Assembly (NCBI RefSeq): GCF_014203855.1
Contig: NZ_JACHJV010000001.1
Location: 7,316,001 to 7,380,000 of the forward strand
Direction of reading: 5' to 3'
Length of the DNA stretch: 64,000 nucleotides
Source: Kitasatospora kifunensis
GTDB taxonomy: Bacteria; Actinomycetota; Actinomycetes; Streptomycetales; Streptomycetaceae
Each line of letters opens with the position of its first letter. Position 1 is the first letter of the stretch. The notes under the pieces were generated by a model. That model made no database searches, was not told the origin of the DNA, and was given only the letters and a program-made list of their open reading frames with translations. The position numbers and the translations under genes are program-made. Shown piece after piece: positions 33,109 through 42,722 of the stretch.

Positions 33109-33309
33109 CGCACGGTTCTCCAGTCTGCTCGGCGGCGTCATCTCTGGTGAGCCGAGCCTGCCCGCCCCCTCGGCGCCCGGGGCAGAGAGGAACGCGCAGC
33201 AGCGTCGGCAGCCGACGACTGCCGCTCCGTCCCTGGCGGGTGAGGCCCGCCGACCAGCAGGCTTCGCCCAGGACGTGGCGTGTATCCCGTGGGATCGTGG
33301 AGGTTACCG

Positions 33310-36300
33310 GTGGACAGCGTTGACAGCCTTGGGGCCGAGCACGGTCGTCCGGCCGACGGCCGGGCGACGTCGCTCGCGCAGCAGCGGTTGTGGTTCCTGG
33401 ACCAGCTGCGGCCCGGCCAGCTCGGTTACCTGCTCCCCATGGCGCTGCGGATCCGCGGCGAGCTGGACGTCCCCGCGCTGACCGGAGCACTGGCCGCGGT
33501 GATCGAACGGCACCAGGTGCTGCGCACCTGCTACGCGGTCGCCGATGGCGAGGTGGTCCAGCACGTGGTGTCGGGCGTCGAGTTCGCGTTGGAGCGGCAC
33601 GACCTCAGCGAGCTGGCGCCGATCGAGCGGGAGGAGCGCGAGCGGGAGCTGATCGAGCGGGAGCTGCGTCGCCGCTTCGACCTGGCCCAGGCCCCGCACC
33701 TGCGCGCCACGCTGGTACGGCTGGCGTGGCGGGAGCAGCTGCTGATCGTCCTGGTGCACCATATCGCCTTTGACGGACCGTCATGGACGGTTCTCTGCGC
33801 CGAACTGAGCGCCGCCTACGGCGAGCGCACCGGCGGCGCGCCTGCCGAACTCGCGCCGCTGGCGATGCAGTACGCCGACTTCGCCCAGTGGCAGCGCGAG
33901 CAGCTGACCGGGCCGCGACTGGCCAGGCAACTCGACTACTGGCGAGAGCAGTTGGCTGGCCTGGCTCCGCTGGAGCTGCCCACCGATCGCCCCCGCCAGC
34001 AGGTCGCGGACGGTGCGGGCGACGTGGTGCGCTTCGAGATTCCGGCCGCGACCATGGCCGCGGTCGACCAGCTCGCCCGCCGCCACCGGGCCACCAGGTT
34101 CATGGTGGTGCTCGCGGCGTTCCAGGCCCTGCTCGGCCGCTACACCGGGCAGCGGGACCTGGCGGTCGGCACTCCGGTGGCGGCCCGCACCCGCAAGGAG
34201 GCCGAGGGGCTGATCGGCGTCTTCGTCAACACCGTCCCGCTGCGCGCCGATCTGTCGGGCTCGCCTTCGTTCGCCACCCTGCTGGAGCGGGTGCGCGGCA
34301 CCGCCCTGGACGCCTTCAGCCATGCCGAGCTGCCGTTCGAGCTGCTGGCCGCGGAGTTGACCGGGCAGCGCGACCCGGCCGCCAACTCGCTCTTCCAGAC
34401 CTCGTTCTCGCTGCGGACCTCCGCCGCGGCCGCGGCGACGCTGCCCGGGCTCGAGGTGGAGCAGGTGCGCACCACGCTGGTCGGCACCCCCTTCGACCTC
34501 TCGCTCGACACCGACGTGCTGCCCGACGGTCGGCTCAACGCCCGCCTGCAGTACGCCACCGCGCTCTTCGACCGGAGCACCGTGCGGCGCCTGGCGGACG
34601 CCTTCCGGCTGCTGCTGGACGGCGTGCTGGCCGACCCCGAACTGCCCCTGGAGCGGCTGGCACTGCTGCCGGGGTCCGAGCCGGACCAGGAGCCGTCAGC
34701 GGAGTCCGCCGCCGGCCTGGAGCGCTGGAGCGCCCGCCTGGCCGGGCTCGCCCCGCTGGAATTGCCCACCGACCGGCGGCGACCCGCGCAGCCGCACTGG
34801 CGCGGGGCGCGGGTGGCGCTGCGGACCTCGCCGGAACTCGGGACAGCGGTCGACGAGTTGGCCGAACAGACCGGAAGCACGCCGTTCATGGTGCTGCTGG
34901 CCGGCTGCTACCTGCTGCTCAGCCGTTACAGCGGGCAGCGGGACCTGGCGGTCTGCACCTCGGCGCCGGGCCGGGCGCACCCCGGCACCGGGCGGCTGCT
35001 CGGCGCCTTCGCCAACACCCTGGTGCTGCGCGGCGATCTGTCGGGTACGCCGTCCTTTGTGGCACTGCTGGAGCGGGTGCGCGCGACGGTGTTGGAGGCC
35101 TTCCAGGACGCCGAGGCGCCCTTCGAGCGGCTCGCCGCTCGGCTCGCACCTGCCGCGAACGCGGCGAACACCACGGCCAGGGCGAACACCACGGGCACGG
35201 CGAACAGCACAGGCACGGCGAACGCCACGGGCACGGCGAACAGCAGCGGCACGGCCCCGGCGCTGGCCCGGGTGCGGTTCGAGCTGCGGCCGCCCACCGC
35301 CGCGCCACTGGATGCCGAGCAGGTCGAACTCGGCAACTCGGAGCTCGTGCTGACGGTCCAGCAGCTGTCGGACGGCGCGCTGGAGTACGGATTCGCCTAC
35401 GCCACCGCACTGTTCGACCGGGCCACCATCGAGCGGTTCGCCGGGCACTACGAGCGGCTGCTGGTGGAGATCCTGCTCGATCCCGACCGTCCGCTCGACC
35501 AGCTGACCATGCTCTGGCCGGACGAGCAGCGCAGCCTGACCCGAGGCTGGCACGACACCACCGTCCTCGCCCCGGAGCAGTGCCTGCCCGAGCTGATCAC
35601 CGAGCAGGCCGCCCGCACCCCTGCGGCGACCGCCGTCGTCTTCGGCGACGAGCGCTTGAGCTACGCCGAACTCGACGCCAGGGCTGCCAGGTTGGCCCGA
35701 CACCTGCGTGCGGTTGGGGTGCGGGCCGAGACCCCGGTGGCGATCATGCTGCGCCGGGACGCCGACCTGGTCACCGCGCTGCTGGCGGTCCACCGGGCGG
35801 GCGGGGTGTACGTACCGATCGACCCCGCGCACCCGGCGCGCCGGCGCGCGCATCTCCTGCGTGACAGCGGTGCCATGGTGCTGGTCAGCCAGTCCTGGAT
35901 CCGGGCGGAGCTGGCAGCGGACGGCGACCTTCGGTCGCTGGTCGGCGATGGCCAACCGGCCGAGAGCGGAGTCCAGCAACTGGGCGGCGAATGCGAACCG
36001 GCAGACGGCGGCCTCCAGCTGGTGCTGCTGGACGAGGACCGGGCGGCGATCGCGACGCGCGCCACCGGCCCGCTGCCGCCCGTCGACCCGGCGGCCGGCG
36101 CCTACCTCGTCTACACCTCCGGCTCCACCGGGCAGCCCAAGGGCGTGCTGATCAGCCATGAGGCGATCCGCAACCGCGTGCTGTGGACGGTGCGCACCCA
36201 CGGCCTGGTCCCCTCGGACCGGGTGCTGCAGAAGACCACCGTCGGTTTCGACGCCGCGATGTGGGAGTTCCTGGCGCCGCTGGTCTGCGGTGCGGCGGTC

Positions 36301-39300
36301 GTGGTGGCGGGGGAGGGGGTGCCGCGCGACCCGGCGGCGATGGTGCGCGCGGTGGCCGAGCACGGCGTCACGGTGCTGCAGGTGGTCCCCTCGGTGCTGC
36401 GCTCGCTGGTCCAGGAGCGGCAGTTGCGCTACTGCACTCAGCTGCGCCTGGTCTTCAGCGCCGGCGAACCGCTGCCCGCCGAGCTGTGCGAGCGGTTGCT
36501 GGCCCAGGTGGCGGTGACGCTCGTCAACACCTACGGCCCCACCGAGTGCGCCATCGACGTGACCTCGCACCGCTACACCGGCGGCGGGGACGCGGAGGGC
36601 GGCGGGATCGTGCCGATCGGAACGCCGCTGGACAACACCAGGATCCTGGTGCTGGACCCCGACGGTGTGCTCTGTCCGATCGGTGTGCCGGGTGAACTCT
36701 GCGTCGCGGGCGTCGGGTTGGCCCGGGGCTACGTCGGGCGCGGCGAGCTGACGGCCGAGCGCTTCGTGCCGAACCCCTACCCGATGCGGCCCGGCGAGCG
36801 GCTGTATCGCACCGGGGATCTGGTGCGCCGGCGTGCCGACGGCACCCTGGAGTACCTCGGCCGGCTGGACCGCCAGGTCAAGCTGCGCGGGGTGCGGATC
36901 GAGCCCAGCGAGATCGAGGCCGTGCTCTGCGAGCACCCGCAGGTCGCGGCGGCCGCCGTCGGGGTCTACGGGGAAGCGCAGTTGGTGGCCCATGTGGTCT
37001 CGCTCGCCGATGCGCCCTGGGAGCCGGAGGAGGTGCGGGAGTACCTGGCCGAGCGGTTGCCGCAGGCGCTGGTCCCCGCCGTGCTGCGGCCGCTGTCCGC
37101 GCTGCCACTGACCGCCAGCGGCAAGGTGGACCGCGCGGCGCTGCCCGGCCTGGAGGGCCTTCAGACGCGCGAGAGCGTCGGGCCGCGCAACCAGGTCGAG
37201 GCCACCACGGCGGCCGTCTTCGCCGACCTGCTCTCCCGCGATCAGGTCGGGGTCCACGACGACTTCTTCGAACTCGGCGGCCACTCCCTGCTGGTGACCC
37301 GGCTGGTGTTCCGGCTGAAGGCGGCCTTCGGGGTGGTGGTGCCGGTCACCGAGGTGTTCACGCGGCGCACCGTGGCCGCTCTGGCCGAGCTGCTGGCGGC
37401 CCCGGCCGTGCCGCAGCCGAAGGACGGGCTGGGCGCGGTCGTCCCCGTGCCGCGGAGCGGGCCGCTGCCGCTCTCCTCGGCCCAGCGTCGGATGTGGTTC
37501 CTGGACCAGCTGGAGCCGGGCAGCGTCGAGTACCTGTTGCCCGTGCTGCTGCGGTTGCGCGGGCCGCTGGACTCGGCCGCGCTCGGCCAGGCGCTGGACG
37601 ACCTGGTGGCGCGCCACGAGGTGCTGCGCACCCGCTACTTGGCGCCCGACGGCGTACCGGTGCAGGTCATCGACCCGCCCGCGGCTCTCGGCACCATCCC
37701 GGTGGATCTGACGGCGCTGCCCGGCGATGAGGCCGCCGAGCGCGCCGAGGAGCTGCTCCGGGCCGAGGCGGCCCGCCCGTTCGCGCTCGACCGGGAGCAT
37801 CCGCTGCACGCCCTGCTGGTGCGGGTGGCCGCGGACGAGCACCTGCTCAGTCTGACCTTCCATCACATCGCCATGGACGGCTGGTCGGTGGAGCTCCTCG
37901 GCCGCGATCTGGGCGCGCTCTACCGGGCCCGGACGGTGGGCGGCACCCTGCCGCCACGGCCACCGGTGCAGTACGCCGACTTCGCCGCCTGGCAGGAACG
38001 CTGGTCGGCCGGCGAACAGCCGGCTGCCCAGCTGGCCTACTGGCGCGAGCACTTGGCCGACCTCACCCCGCTGGAGCTGCCCACCGACCGGCCCCGCCCG
38101 GCCAACCGCGACCCGCGCGGCGAGCTGCTCGCGCTGGAGGTGCCGGCCGATCTCGCCGCCGCGGTCACCGAGTTGGCCCGCAGTCGCGCGGTGACGCCGT
38201 TCGTGGTCCTGCTGACCGTCTTCGAGGTGCTGCTGGCCCGCTACACCGGCCGGACGGACATCTCGGTGGGCACCCCGGTGGCCGGGCGCAGCCGACCCGA
38301 GGTCGAGGAGGTGGTCGGCTCGTTCATCAACACCGTGATCCTGCGGGCCGACCTCGGCGGCGACCCGCGGTTCGACTCCCTGCTCGACCAGGTGCGCCAG
38401 GACGTGGTGGCCGCCTACAGCCACCAGGACCTGCCCTTCGACCGCCTGGTGGACGAACTGCAGCCGCAGCGCGACCCCTCGCGCAATCCGCTGTTCCAGG
38501 TGATGTTCGACCTCCAGCAGGCGCAGAGCAGCGAGCCGCGACTGGACGGCCTCGACGCCACGAGCGTCCGCGCGCCCTGGCACACCGCGAAGTTCGACCT
38601 CACCCTCTCGCTCGGCCGCCGGGCCGACGGCAGCCTGCGCGGCCTGTTCGAGTACGCCACCGCACTCTTCGACCGCGCCACCGTCGAGCGGTTGGCCGGC
38701 CACTACCTGCGCCTGCTGCGCAGCGCCGTCGAGGCACCGCAGGCACCGCTGAGTCGGCTGGTCATGCTCACCGAGCCCGAGCGGCACCAGCTGGTGGACG
38801 TGTGGAACCCGCCCGCCGCCACTGAGACCGCCACCTGCGTACCGGAGTTGTTCGAGCGTCGGGCCGCCGCCACGCCGGATGCCGAGGCGGTGACCTTCGG
38901 CGCGCAGAGCCTGAGCTATGCCGAGCTGGACCAGCGCGCCAACCGCCTCGCGCACCACCTGCGCGAACTCGGCGTGGTCCGCGAGAGCCGGGTCGCGGTC
39001 TGCCTGCAGCGTGGTCTTGACGTGGTGGTGGCGCTGCTGGCGGTCCTCAAGGCCGGCGGTTGCTATGTGCCGATCGACCCCGAACACCCGGGCGAGCGGC
39101 TGGCGTTCATGCTCGCCGACGCGGACGCGGCGCTCGTCGTGACCGCGGATCGGTTCGCCGGGCGGCTGGCCGGCGCGGGCCGCGCGTTGGTGCGGGTGGA
39201 CGGCGGCGCCGAGCTGATCGCGGGCCGCCCGGCCACCGCCGTGGCCGGGCGGGTGGACCCCGAGAGCCTCGCGTACATGATCTACACCTCGGGCTCCACC

Positions 39301-40668
39301 GGGCAGCCCAAGGGCGTGCTGATCGAGCACGCCTCCTACGCCCACCACTGCCGGGTGATCGCCGAGGCGTACGACATCCGGCCCACGGACCGGGTGGTGC
39401 TGCTCTCGGCGCTGACCTTCGACGTGGCGATGGACCAGATCGCCGCCACCCTGCTGGCCGGGGCGAGCGTGCTGGTGGCCGACCCGCTCTTCTGGAGCCC
39501 GACGGAGTTGCCGGACCGGGTCGCCGAGCACGGGATCACCATCATGGAGATCACGCCCGCCTACTACCGTGAGGTGCTGCAGCACCTGCGCCGCAAGGAC
39601 CCACGGCTGCGCGGACTGCGGCTGATGAACGTCGGCAGCGACATCGTCACCGTGGACGACGCACGCGGCTGGCTGGCCACCGGACTGCCGGGCCGCTTCC
39701 TGTGCAACTACGGGCCCACCGAGGCCACCGTCACCTGCGTCCTGCACCCCGTGCCCGCGGACCCCGCAGGCCGCGGTCAGGCCGCGCTGCCGATCGGCCG
39801 TCCGGTGCCCGGCACCCGTGCCTATGTGCTGGACCGCGACGGTGAGTTGGCGCCCGTCGGGGTGCCCGGCGAGCTGCACCTGGCGGGCCTGCGACTGGCT
39901 CGCGGCTACCACGGCAGGCCTGGGTTGACCGCCGAGAGGTTCGTCCCCGACCCGTTCGGCGACCGGCCGGGAGCACGGCTGTACCGCACCGGCGACCTGG
40001 TCAGGTACCTGGCCGACGGGACGATCGAGTTCCTCGGCCGGATCGACCAGCAGGTGAAGCTGCGCGGCTTCAGGATCGAACTCGGCGAGATCGAGGCGGT
40101 GTTGGCCCGGCACGCCGAGATACGGGCGGTGGCCGTCGCGGTGCGTGAGGTGCTGCCGGGGGACCGCCGACTGGTGGCCTATGTCGTGCCCCAGGGCGAA
40201 CAGGCCATCGATACGGCGGAGTTGCGTGCTTACACCGGCGAACGACTGCCCGACTACATGATTCCCTCGCACTGGGTCCCACTCGCCGAACTGCCGCTCA
40301 CCGCCAGCAAGAAGGTCGACCGCAAGGCACTTCCCGCCCCGCAGGCTGAGGACACCGCCCGCCCCTACACCCCGCCCAGGGATGCGACCGAGCAGATCAT
40401 CGCCGAGGTGTGGGCCGAACTCCTGGGCGTGGAGCGGGTCTCGGTCCATGACGACGTCTTCCTGCTGGGCGCTCACTCGCTCCTGGTCACCCGGGTGCTG
40501 GCGCGGCTGCGCACCGTCTTCGGGGTGGCCATCCCACTGCGCCGGCTCTTCGAGGCGACCACGGCGGCAGGCCTCGCCGAGGTGGTCCGCGAGGCCATCG
40601 AGGACGAGATCGCCCAGCTCTCCGACGACGAGGTCGCCGCCCTGCTCTCCGAGGAGAGCGGCCGATGA
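33310..40668 (+). CDS. Two-module NRPS with an extra half condensation domain: C-(half C)-A-T-C-A-T
   Basis: A 2452-residue synthetase without TE, so it passes its product on. C1 (about 15-455) has HHIAFDG. Residues about 468-730 repeat only the C-terminal half of a C domain (from ERWSARLAGLAPLELPTDR) and lack HHxxxDG. A1 (745-1250) reads D-A-W-Q-F-A-T-I-D-K, close to the Gln code. T1 has LGGHSLL near 1320. C2 (1375-1820) has HHIAMDG. A2 (1840-2340) reads D-V-D-E-M-V-N-V-T-K, not recognised; its acidic positions suit an amino-bearing side chain. T2 has LGAHSLL near 2385. GTG 33310 has GGAGG 6 bases upstream. An N-terminal C domain suggests that it accepts an upstream acyl or aminoacyl group. 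Confidence 0.9.
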   Translation: MDSVDSLGAEHGRPADGRATSLAQQRLWFLDQLRPGQLGYLLPMALRIRGELDVPALTGALAAVIERHQVLRTCYAVADGEVVQHVVSGVEFALERHDLSELAPIEREERERELIERELRRRFDLAQAPHLRATLVRLAWREQLLIVLVHHIAFDGPSWTVLCAELSAAYGERTGGAPAELAPLAMQYADFAQWQREQLTGPRLARQLDYWREQLAGLAPLELPTDRPRQQVADGAGDVVRFEIPAATMAAVDQLARRHRATRFMVVLAAFQALLGRYTGQRDLAVGTPVAARTRKEAEGLIGVFVNTVPLRADLSGSPSFATLLERVRGTALDAFSHAELPFELLAAELTGQRDPAANSLFQTSFSLRTSAAAAATLPGLEVEQVRTTLVGTPFDLSLDTDVLPDGRLNARLQYATALFDRSTVRRLADAFRLLLDGVLADPELPLERLALLPGSEPDQEPSAESAAGLERWSARLAGLAPLELPTDRRRPAQPHWRGARVALRTSPELGTAVDELAEQTGSTPFMVLLAGCYLLLSRYSGQRDLAVCTSAPGRAHPGTGRLLGAFANTLVLRGDLSGTPSFVALLERVRATVLEAFQDAEAPFERLAARLAPAANAANTTARANTTGTANSTGTANATGTANSSGTAPALARVRFELRPPTAAPLDAEQVELGNSELVLTVQQLSDGALEYGFAYATALFDRATIERFAGHYERLLVEILLDPDRPLDQLTMLWPDEQRSLTRGWHDTTVLAPEQCLPELITEQAARTPAATAVVFGDERLSYAELDARAARLARHLRAVGVRAETPVAIMLRRDADLVTALLAVHRAGGVYVPIDPAHPARRRAHLLRDSGAMVLVSQSWIRAELAADGDLRSLVGDGQPAESGVQQLGGECEPADGGLQLVLLDEDRAAIATRATGPLPPVDPAAGAYLVYTSGSTGQPKGVLISHEAIRNRVLWTVRTHGLVPSDRVLQKTTVGFDAAMWEFLAPLVCGAAVVVAGEGVPRDPAAMVRAVAEHGVTVLQVVPSVLRSLVQERQLRYCTQLRLVFSAGEPLPAELCERLLAQVAVTLVNTYGPTECAIDVTSHRYTGGGDAEGGGIVPIGTPLDNTRILVLDPDGVLCPIGVPGELCVAGVGLARGYVGRGELTAERFVPNPYPMRPGERLYRTGDLVRRRADGTLEYLGRLDRQVKLRGVRIEPSEIEAVLCEHPQVAAAAVGVYGEAQLVAHVVSLADAPWEPEEVREYLAERLPQALVPAVLRPLSALPLTASGKVDRAALPGLEGLQTRESVGPRNQVEATTAAVFADLLSRDQVGVHDDFFELGGHSLLVTRLVFRLKAAFGVVVPVTEVFTRRTVAALAELLAAPAVPQPKDGLGAVVPVPRSGPLPLSSAQRRMWFLDQLEPGSVEYLLPVLLRLRGPLDSAALGQALDDLVARHEVLRTRYLAPDGVPVQVIDPPAALGTIPVDLTALPGDEAAERAEELLRAEAARPFALDREHPLHALLVRVAADEHLLSLTFHHIAMDGWSVELLGRDLGALYRARTVGGTLPPRPPVQYADFAAWQERWSAGEQPAAQLAYWREHLADLTPLELPTDRPRPANRDPRGELLALEVPADLAAAVTELARSRAVTPFVVLLTVFEVLLARYTGRTDISVGTPVAGRSRPEVEEVVGSFINTVILRADLGGDPRFDSLLDQVRQDVVAAYSHQDLPFDRLVDELQPQRDPSRNPLFQVMFDLQQAQSSEPRLDGLDATSVRAPWHTAKFDLTLSLGRRADGSLRGLFEYATALFDRATVERLAGHYLRLLRSAVEAPQAPLSRLVMLTEPERHQLVDVWNPPAATETATCVPELFERRAAATPDAEAVTFGAQSLSYAELDQRANRLAHHLRELGVVRESRVAVCLQRGLDVVVALLAVLKAGGCYVPIDPEHPGERLAFMLADADAALVVTADRFAGRLAGAGRALVRVDGGAELIAGRPATAVAGRVDPESLAYMIYTSGSTGQPKGVLIEHASYAHHCRVIAEAYDIRPTDRVVLLSALTFDVAMDQIAATLLAGASVLVADPLFWSPTELPDRVAEHGITIMEITPAYYREVLQHLRRKDPRLRGLRLMNVGSDIVTVDDARGWLATGLPGRFLCNYGPTEATVTCVLHPVPADPAGRGQAALPIGRPVPGTRAYVLDRDGELAPVGVPGELHLAGLRLARGYHGRPGLTAERFVPDPFGDRPGARLYRTGDLVRYLADGTIEFLGRIDQQVKLRGFRIELGEIEAVLARHAEIRAVAVAVREVLPGDRRLVAYVVPQGEQAIDTAELRAYTGERLPDYMIPSHWVPLAELPLTASKKVDRKALPAPQAEDTARPYTPPRDATEQIIAEVWAELLGVERVSVHDDVFLLGAHSLLVTRVLARLRTVFGVAIPLRRLFEATTAAGLAEVVREAIEDEIAQLSDDEVAALLSEESGR
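35158..35255 (+). repeat. In-frame 18-bp repeat in the half condensation domain
   Basis: About four imperfect 18-base units of the type ACGGGCACGGCGAACAGC encode TGTANS-like repeats (landmarks ANTTGTANSTGTANATG). They form an Ala/Asn/Thr/Ser linker where an intact C domain would be ordered. This suggests the half domain is no longer under strict folding constraint there. Confidence 0.8.
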
Positions 40669-41711
40669 GCACCATCGAGGGCCAAGCAGGCGCGGCAGCA
40701 GCTGACGAGCCGTCAGTTGGCGTACTCGGCACCATCGGTGCGACCCCACTGGTCGAGCTGACCAGACTCGACCCGTCGAGCCCGTTCCGCAGCTACGCCA
40801 AGCTGGAGGCCCACAACCCCGGCGGGAGCATCAAGGACCGCTCCGCGCTGCAGATGCTGCGCGAGCGGATCCGGGACGGACGCCTGGTCCCCGGGCGCTC
40901 CGTGGTGGTCGAGTCCAGCTCGGGCAACCTGGGCATCGGCCTGGCCCAGGTCTGCGGGTACTTCGGGATCCGCTTCATCTGCGTGGCCGACCCGCGGACC
41001 AACCGGCAGAACCTGGCGATCATGCGGGCACTGGGCGCCGAGGTCCAGGTGGTCGAGGAGACCGATCCGGCGACCGGCGAGTACCTGCCGGTGCGGATCC
41101 GGCGGGTGCACGAGCTGCTCGCCCGGATCGAGCACGCCTACTGGCCGGACCAGTACTCCAACGCCCTCAACCCGCAGGCCCATCACGCCACCATGCGCGA
41201 GATCGTCGAAGGCGTCCCGGGCGGGCTCGACTACCTTTTCTGTGCGACCAGTTCGTGCGGCACACTGCGCGGCTGCGTGGAGTACGTGCGTGCCCACCAA
41301 CTGCCGGTGAAGATCGTGGCCGTGGACGCCGAGGGCAGCGTCATCTTCGGCAACGCCCCCGGGCCGCGGCTGATCCCCGGCCACGGCGCCGCCGTGCGGC
41401 CGACGCTGTACGGCGCCGACCTCGCGGACACCGTGGTGCACGTCGCCGACCTCGACTGCGTGGTCAACTGCCGCCGGCTCGCCGCCCGCGAGGCGATCCT
41501 GGCCGGCGGCTCCTCCGGCGCCGTGGTGGCCGCCCTGCACGGCATGCGCGAGCGGATCCCGCCTGGCGCCACCTGCGCGCTCATCCTGCCCGATCGGGGT
41601 GAGCGCTACCTCGAAACCATCTACAGTGACGACTGGGTCACGACGCACTTCGGCGACGTGTCCCACCTGTGGAAGGACCGGACGACCACGATGGAGGGGA
41701 CGACATGCTGA
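40665..41711 (+). CDS. SbnA-like N-(2-amino-2-carboxyethyl)-L-glutamate synthase (diaminopropionate pathway)
   Basis: A 348-residue PLP enzyme of the cysteine synthase family. The PLP lysine is in NPGGSIKDRSAL near 55, SSSGNLGIGLAQ is near 88 and GGSSGAVV near 283. SbnA condenses O-phospho-L-serine with L-glutamate to give ACEGA, the first step to L-2,3-diaminopropionate. The ATG overlaps the NRPS stop (ATGA) and the SbnB-like gene overlaps its end by seven bases, the usual pairing. This is among the firmest functional statements for the cluster: it can make diaminopropionate. Confidence 0.9.
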   Translation: MSTIEGQAGAAAADEPSVGVLGTIGATPLVELTRLDPSSPFRSYAKLEAHNPGGSIKDRSALQMLRERIRDGRLVPGRSVVVESSSGNLGIGLAQVCGYFGIRFICVADPRTNRQNLAIMRALGAEVQVVEETDPATGEYLPVRIRRVHELLARIEHAYWPDQYSNALNPQAHHATMREIVEGVPGGLDYLFCATSSCGTLRGCVEYVRAHQLPVKIVAVDAEGSVIFGNAPGPRLIPGHGAAVRPTLYGADLADTVVHVADLDCVVNCRRLAAREAILAGGSSGAVVAALHGMRERIPPGATCALILPDRGERYLETIYSDDWVTTHFGDVSHLWKDRTTTMEGTTC

Positions 41712-42706
41712 TCCTGGGAGCCGGCCAGGTCCGCCAGGTGCTCGACGGCGCCGAGCGCGAGGTGGTGGACGCGGTACGCCGCGCCTACCAGTTGCACGCG
41801 CACGGGCGCAGCGAGCTCCCGCACTCGGTCTTCCTGCGCTTTCCGCAGGACGCCCGCAACCGGATCATCGGGCTGCCGGCCTATCTGGGGCAGGACAGCC
41901 CGGTGGCGGGGATCAAATGGATCTCCTCCTTCCCCGGCAACCTGGCCCAGGGCCTGGAGCGCGCCTCCGCGGCTCTGCTGCTCAACTCGATGAGCACCGG
42001 GCACCCGGAGGCCCTGCTGGAGGCCTCGGTGATCTCGGCGCGCCGCACCGCCGCCAGCGCCGCCCTGGCGGCCGCCACCATCGCCCCGCAGGCGCCGCAG
42101 ACCGGGGTGTCGCTGATCGGCTGCGGCGTGATCAACTTCCAGGTGCTGAGCTTCCTGTGCACCCTGCTGCCCGAACTGGGCGCCGTGACGCTCTTCGACC
42201 TCGACCGGGCCAGGGCGCAGTCCTTCGCGCAGCGGTGCGCCGCGCGCTGGCCTGAGCTGAAGGTCTCGGTGGCCGAAGGGGCCGAGGAGGCGCTGGCCGC
42301 CCACAAGCTGGTCGGCCTCGCCACCACGGCCGGCACCCCGTACCTGAACGTCGACTCCTGCCGCCCGGGCACCCTGCTGCTCCACCTGTCGCTGCGCGAC
42401 CTCTACCCGGAGACGATCCTGGGAAGCGTCAACATCGTGGACGACGCCGACCACGTCTGCCGCGAGGCCACCTCGCTGCACCTGGCCGAACAGCAGGTCG
42501 GCCACCGCGACTTCATCGCGACCTCGATCGGCGAGATCCTCAACAGCGGTGCTGACTACCGGCGTTCGGAGAGCGAGCTGACCGTCTTCTCGCCGTTCGG
42601 GCTGGGCGTCCTGGACCTCGCGGTGGCCGATCTGGTGCGCCGCGCCGCCGAGCGCCTGGACCTCGGCACCCTGCTCACCGACTTCCTTCCCGACGGCGCC
42701 CAGTAG
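41705..42706 (+). CDS. SbnB-like N-(2-amino-2-carboxyethyl)-L-glutamate dehydrogenase
   Basis: A 333-residue member of the ornithine cyclodeaminase/mu-crystallin family. The NAD-binding turn is SLIGCGVINFQVL near 140, and the family helix GIKWISSFPGN is near 70. SbnB oxidises ACEGA with NAD+ and releases L-2,3-diaminopropionate plus 2-oxoglutarate. The length matches SbnB (about 336). ATG 41705 has GAGGGGAC upstream and lies inside the end of the SbnA-like gene. Its stop ends the plus-strand operon; 16 bases later the convergent peptidase gene ends, so this is the right border of the peptide cluster. Confidence 0.9.
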   Translation: MLILGAGQVRQVLDGAEREVVDAVRRAYQLHAHGRSELPHSVFLRFPQDARNRIIGLPAYLGQDSPVAGIKWISSFPGNLAQGLERASAALLLNSMSTGHPEALLEASVISARRTAASAALAAATIAPQAPQTGVSLIGCGVINFQVLSFLCTLLPELGAVTLFDLDRARAQSFAQRCAARWPELKVSVAEGAEEALAAHKLVGLATTAGTPYLNVDSCRPGTLLLHLSLRDLYPETILGSVNIVDDADHVCREATSLHLAEQQVGHRDFIATSIGEILNSGADYRRSESELTVFSPFGLGVLDLAVADLVRRAAERLDLGTLLTDFLPDGAQ

Positions 42707-42722
42707 GGGCCCGGACAGGAGG

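Noticed and set aside
33280-33309. A longer start (GTG 33280) for the second NRPS
   Set aside because: It lacks a ribosome site, whereas GTG 33310 has GGAGG at ideal spacing and the C domain begins shortly after.
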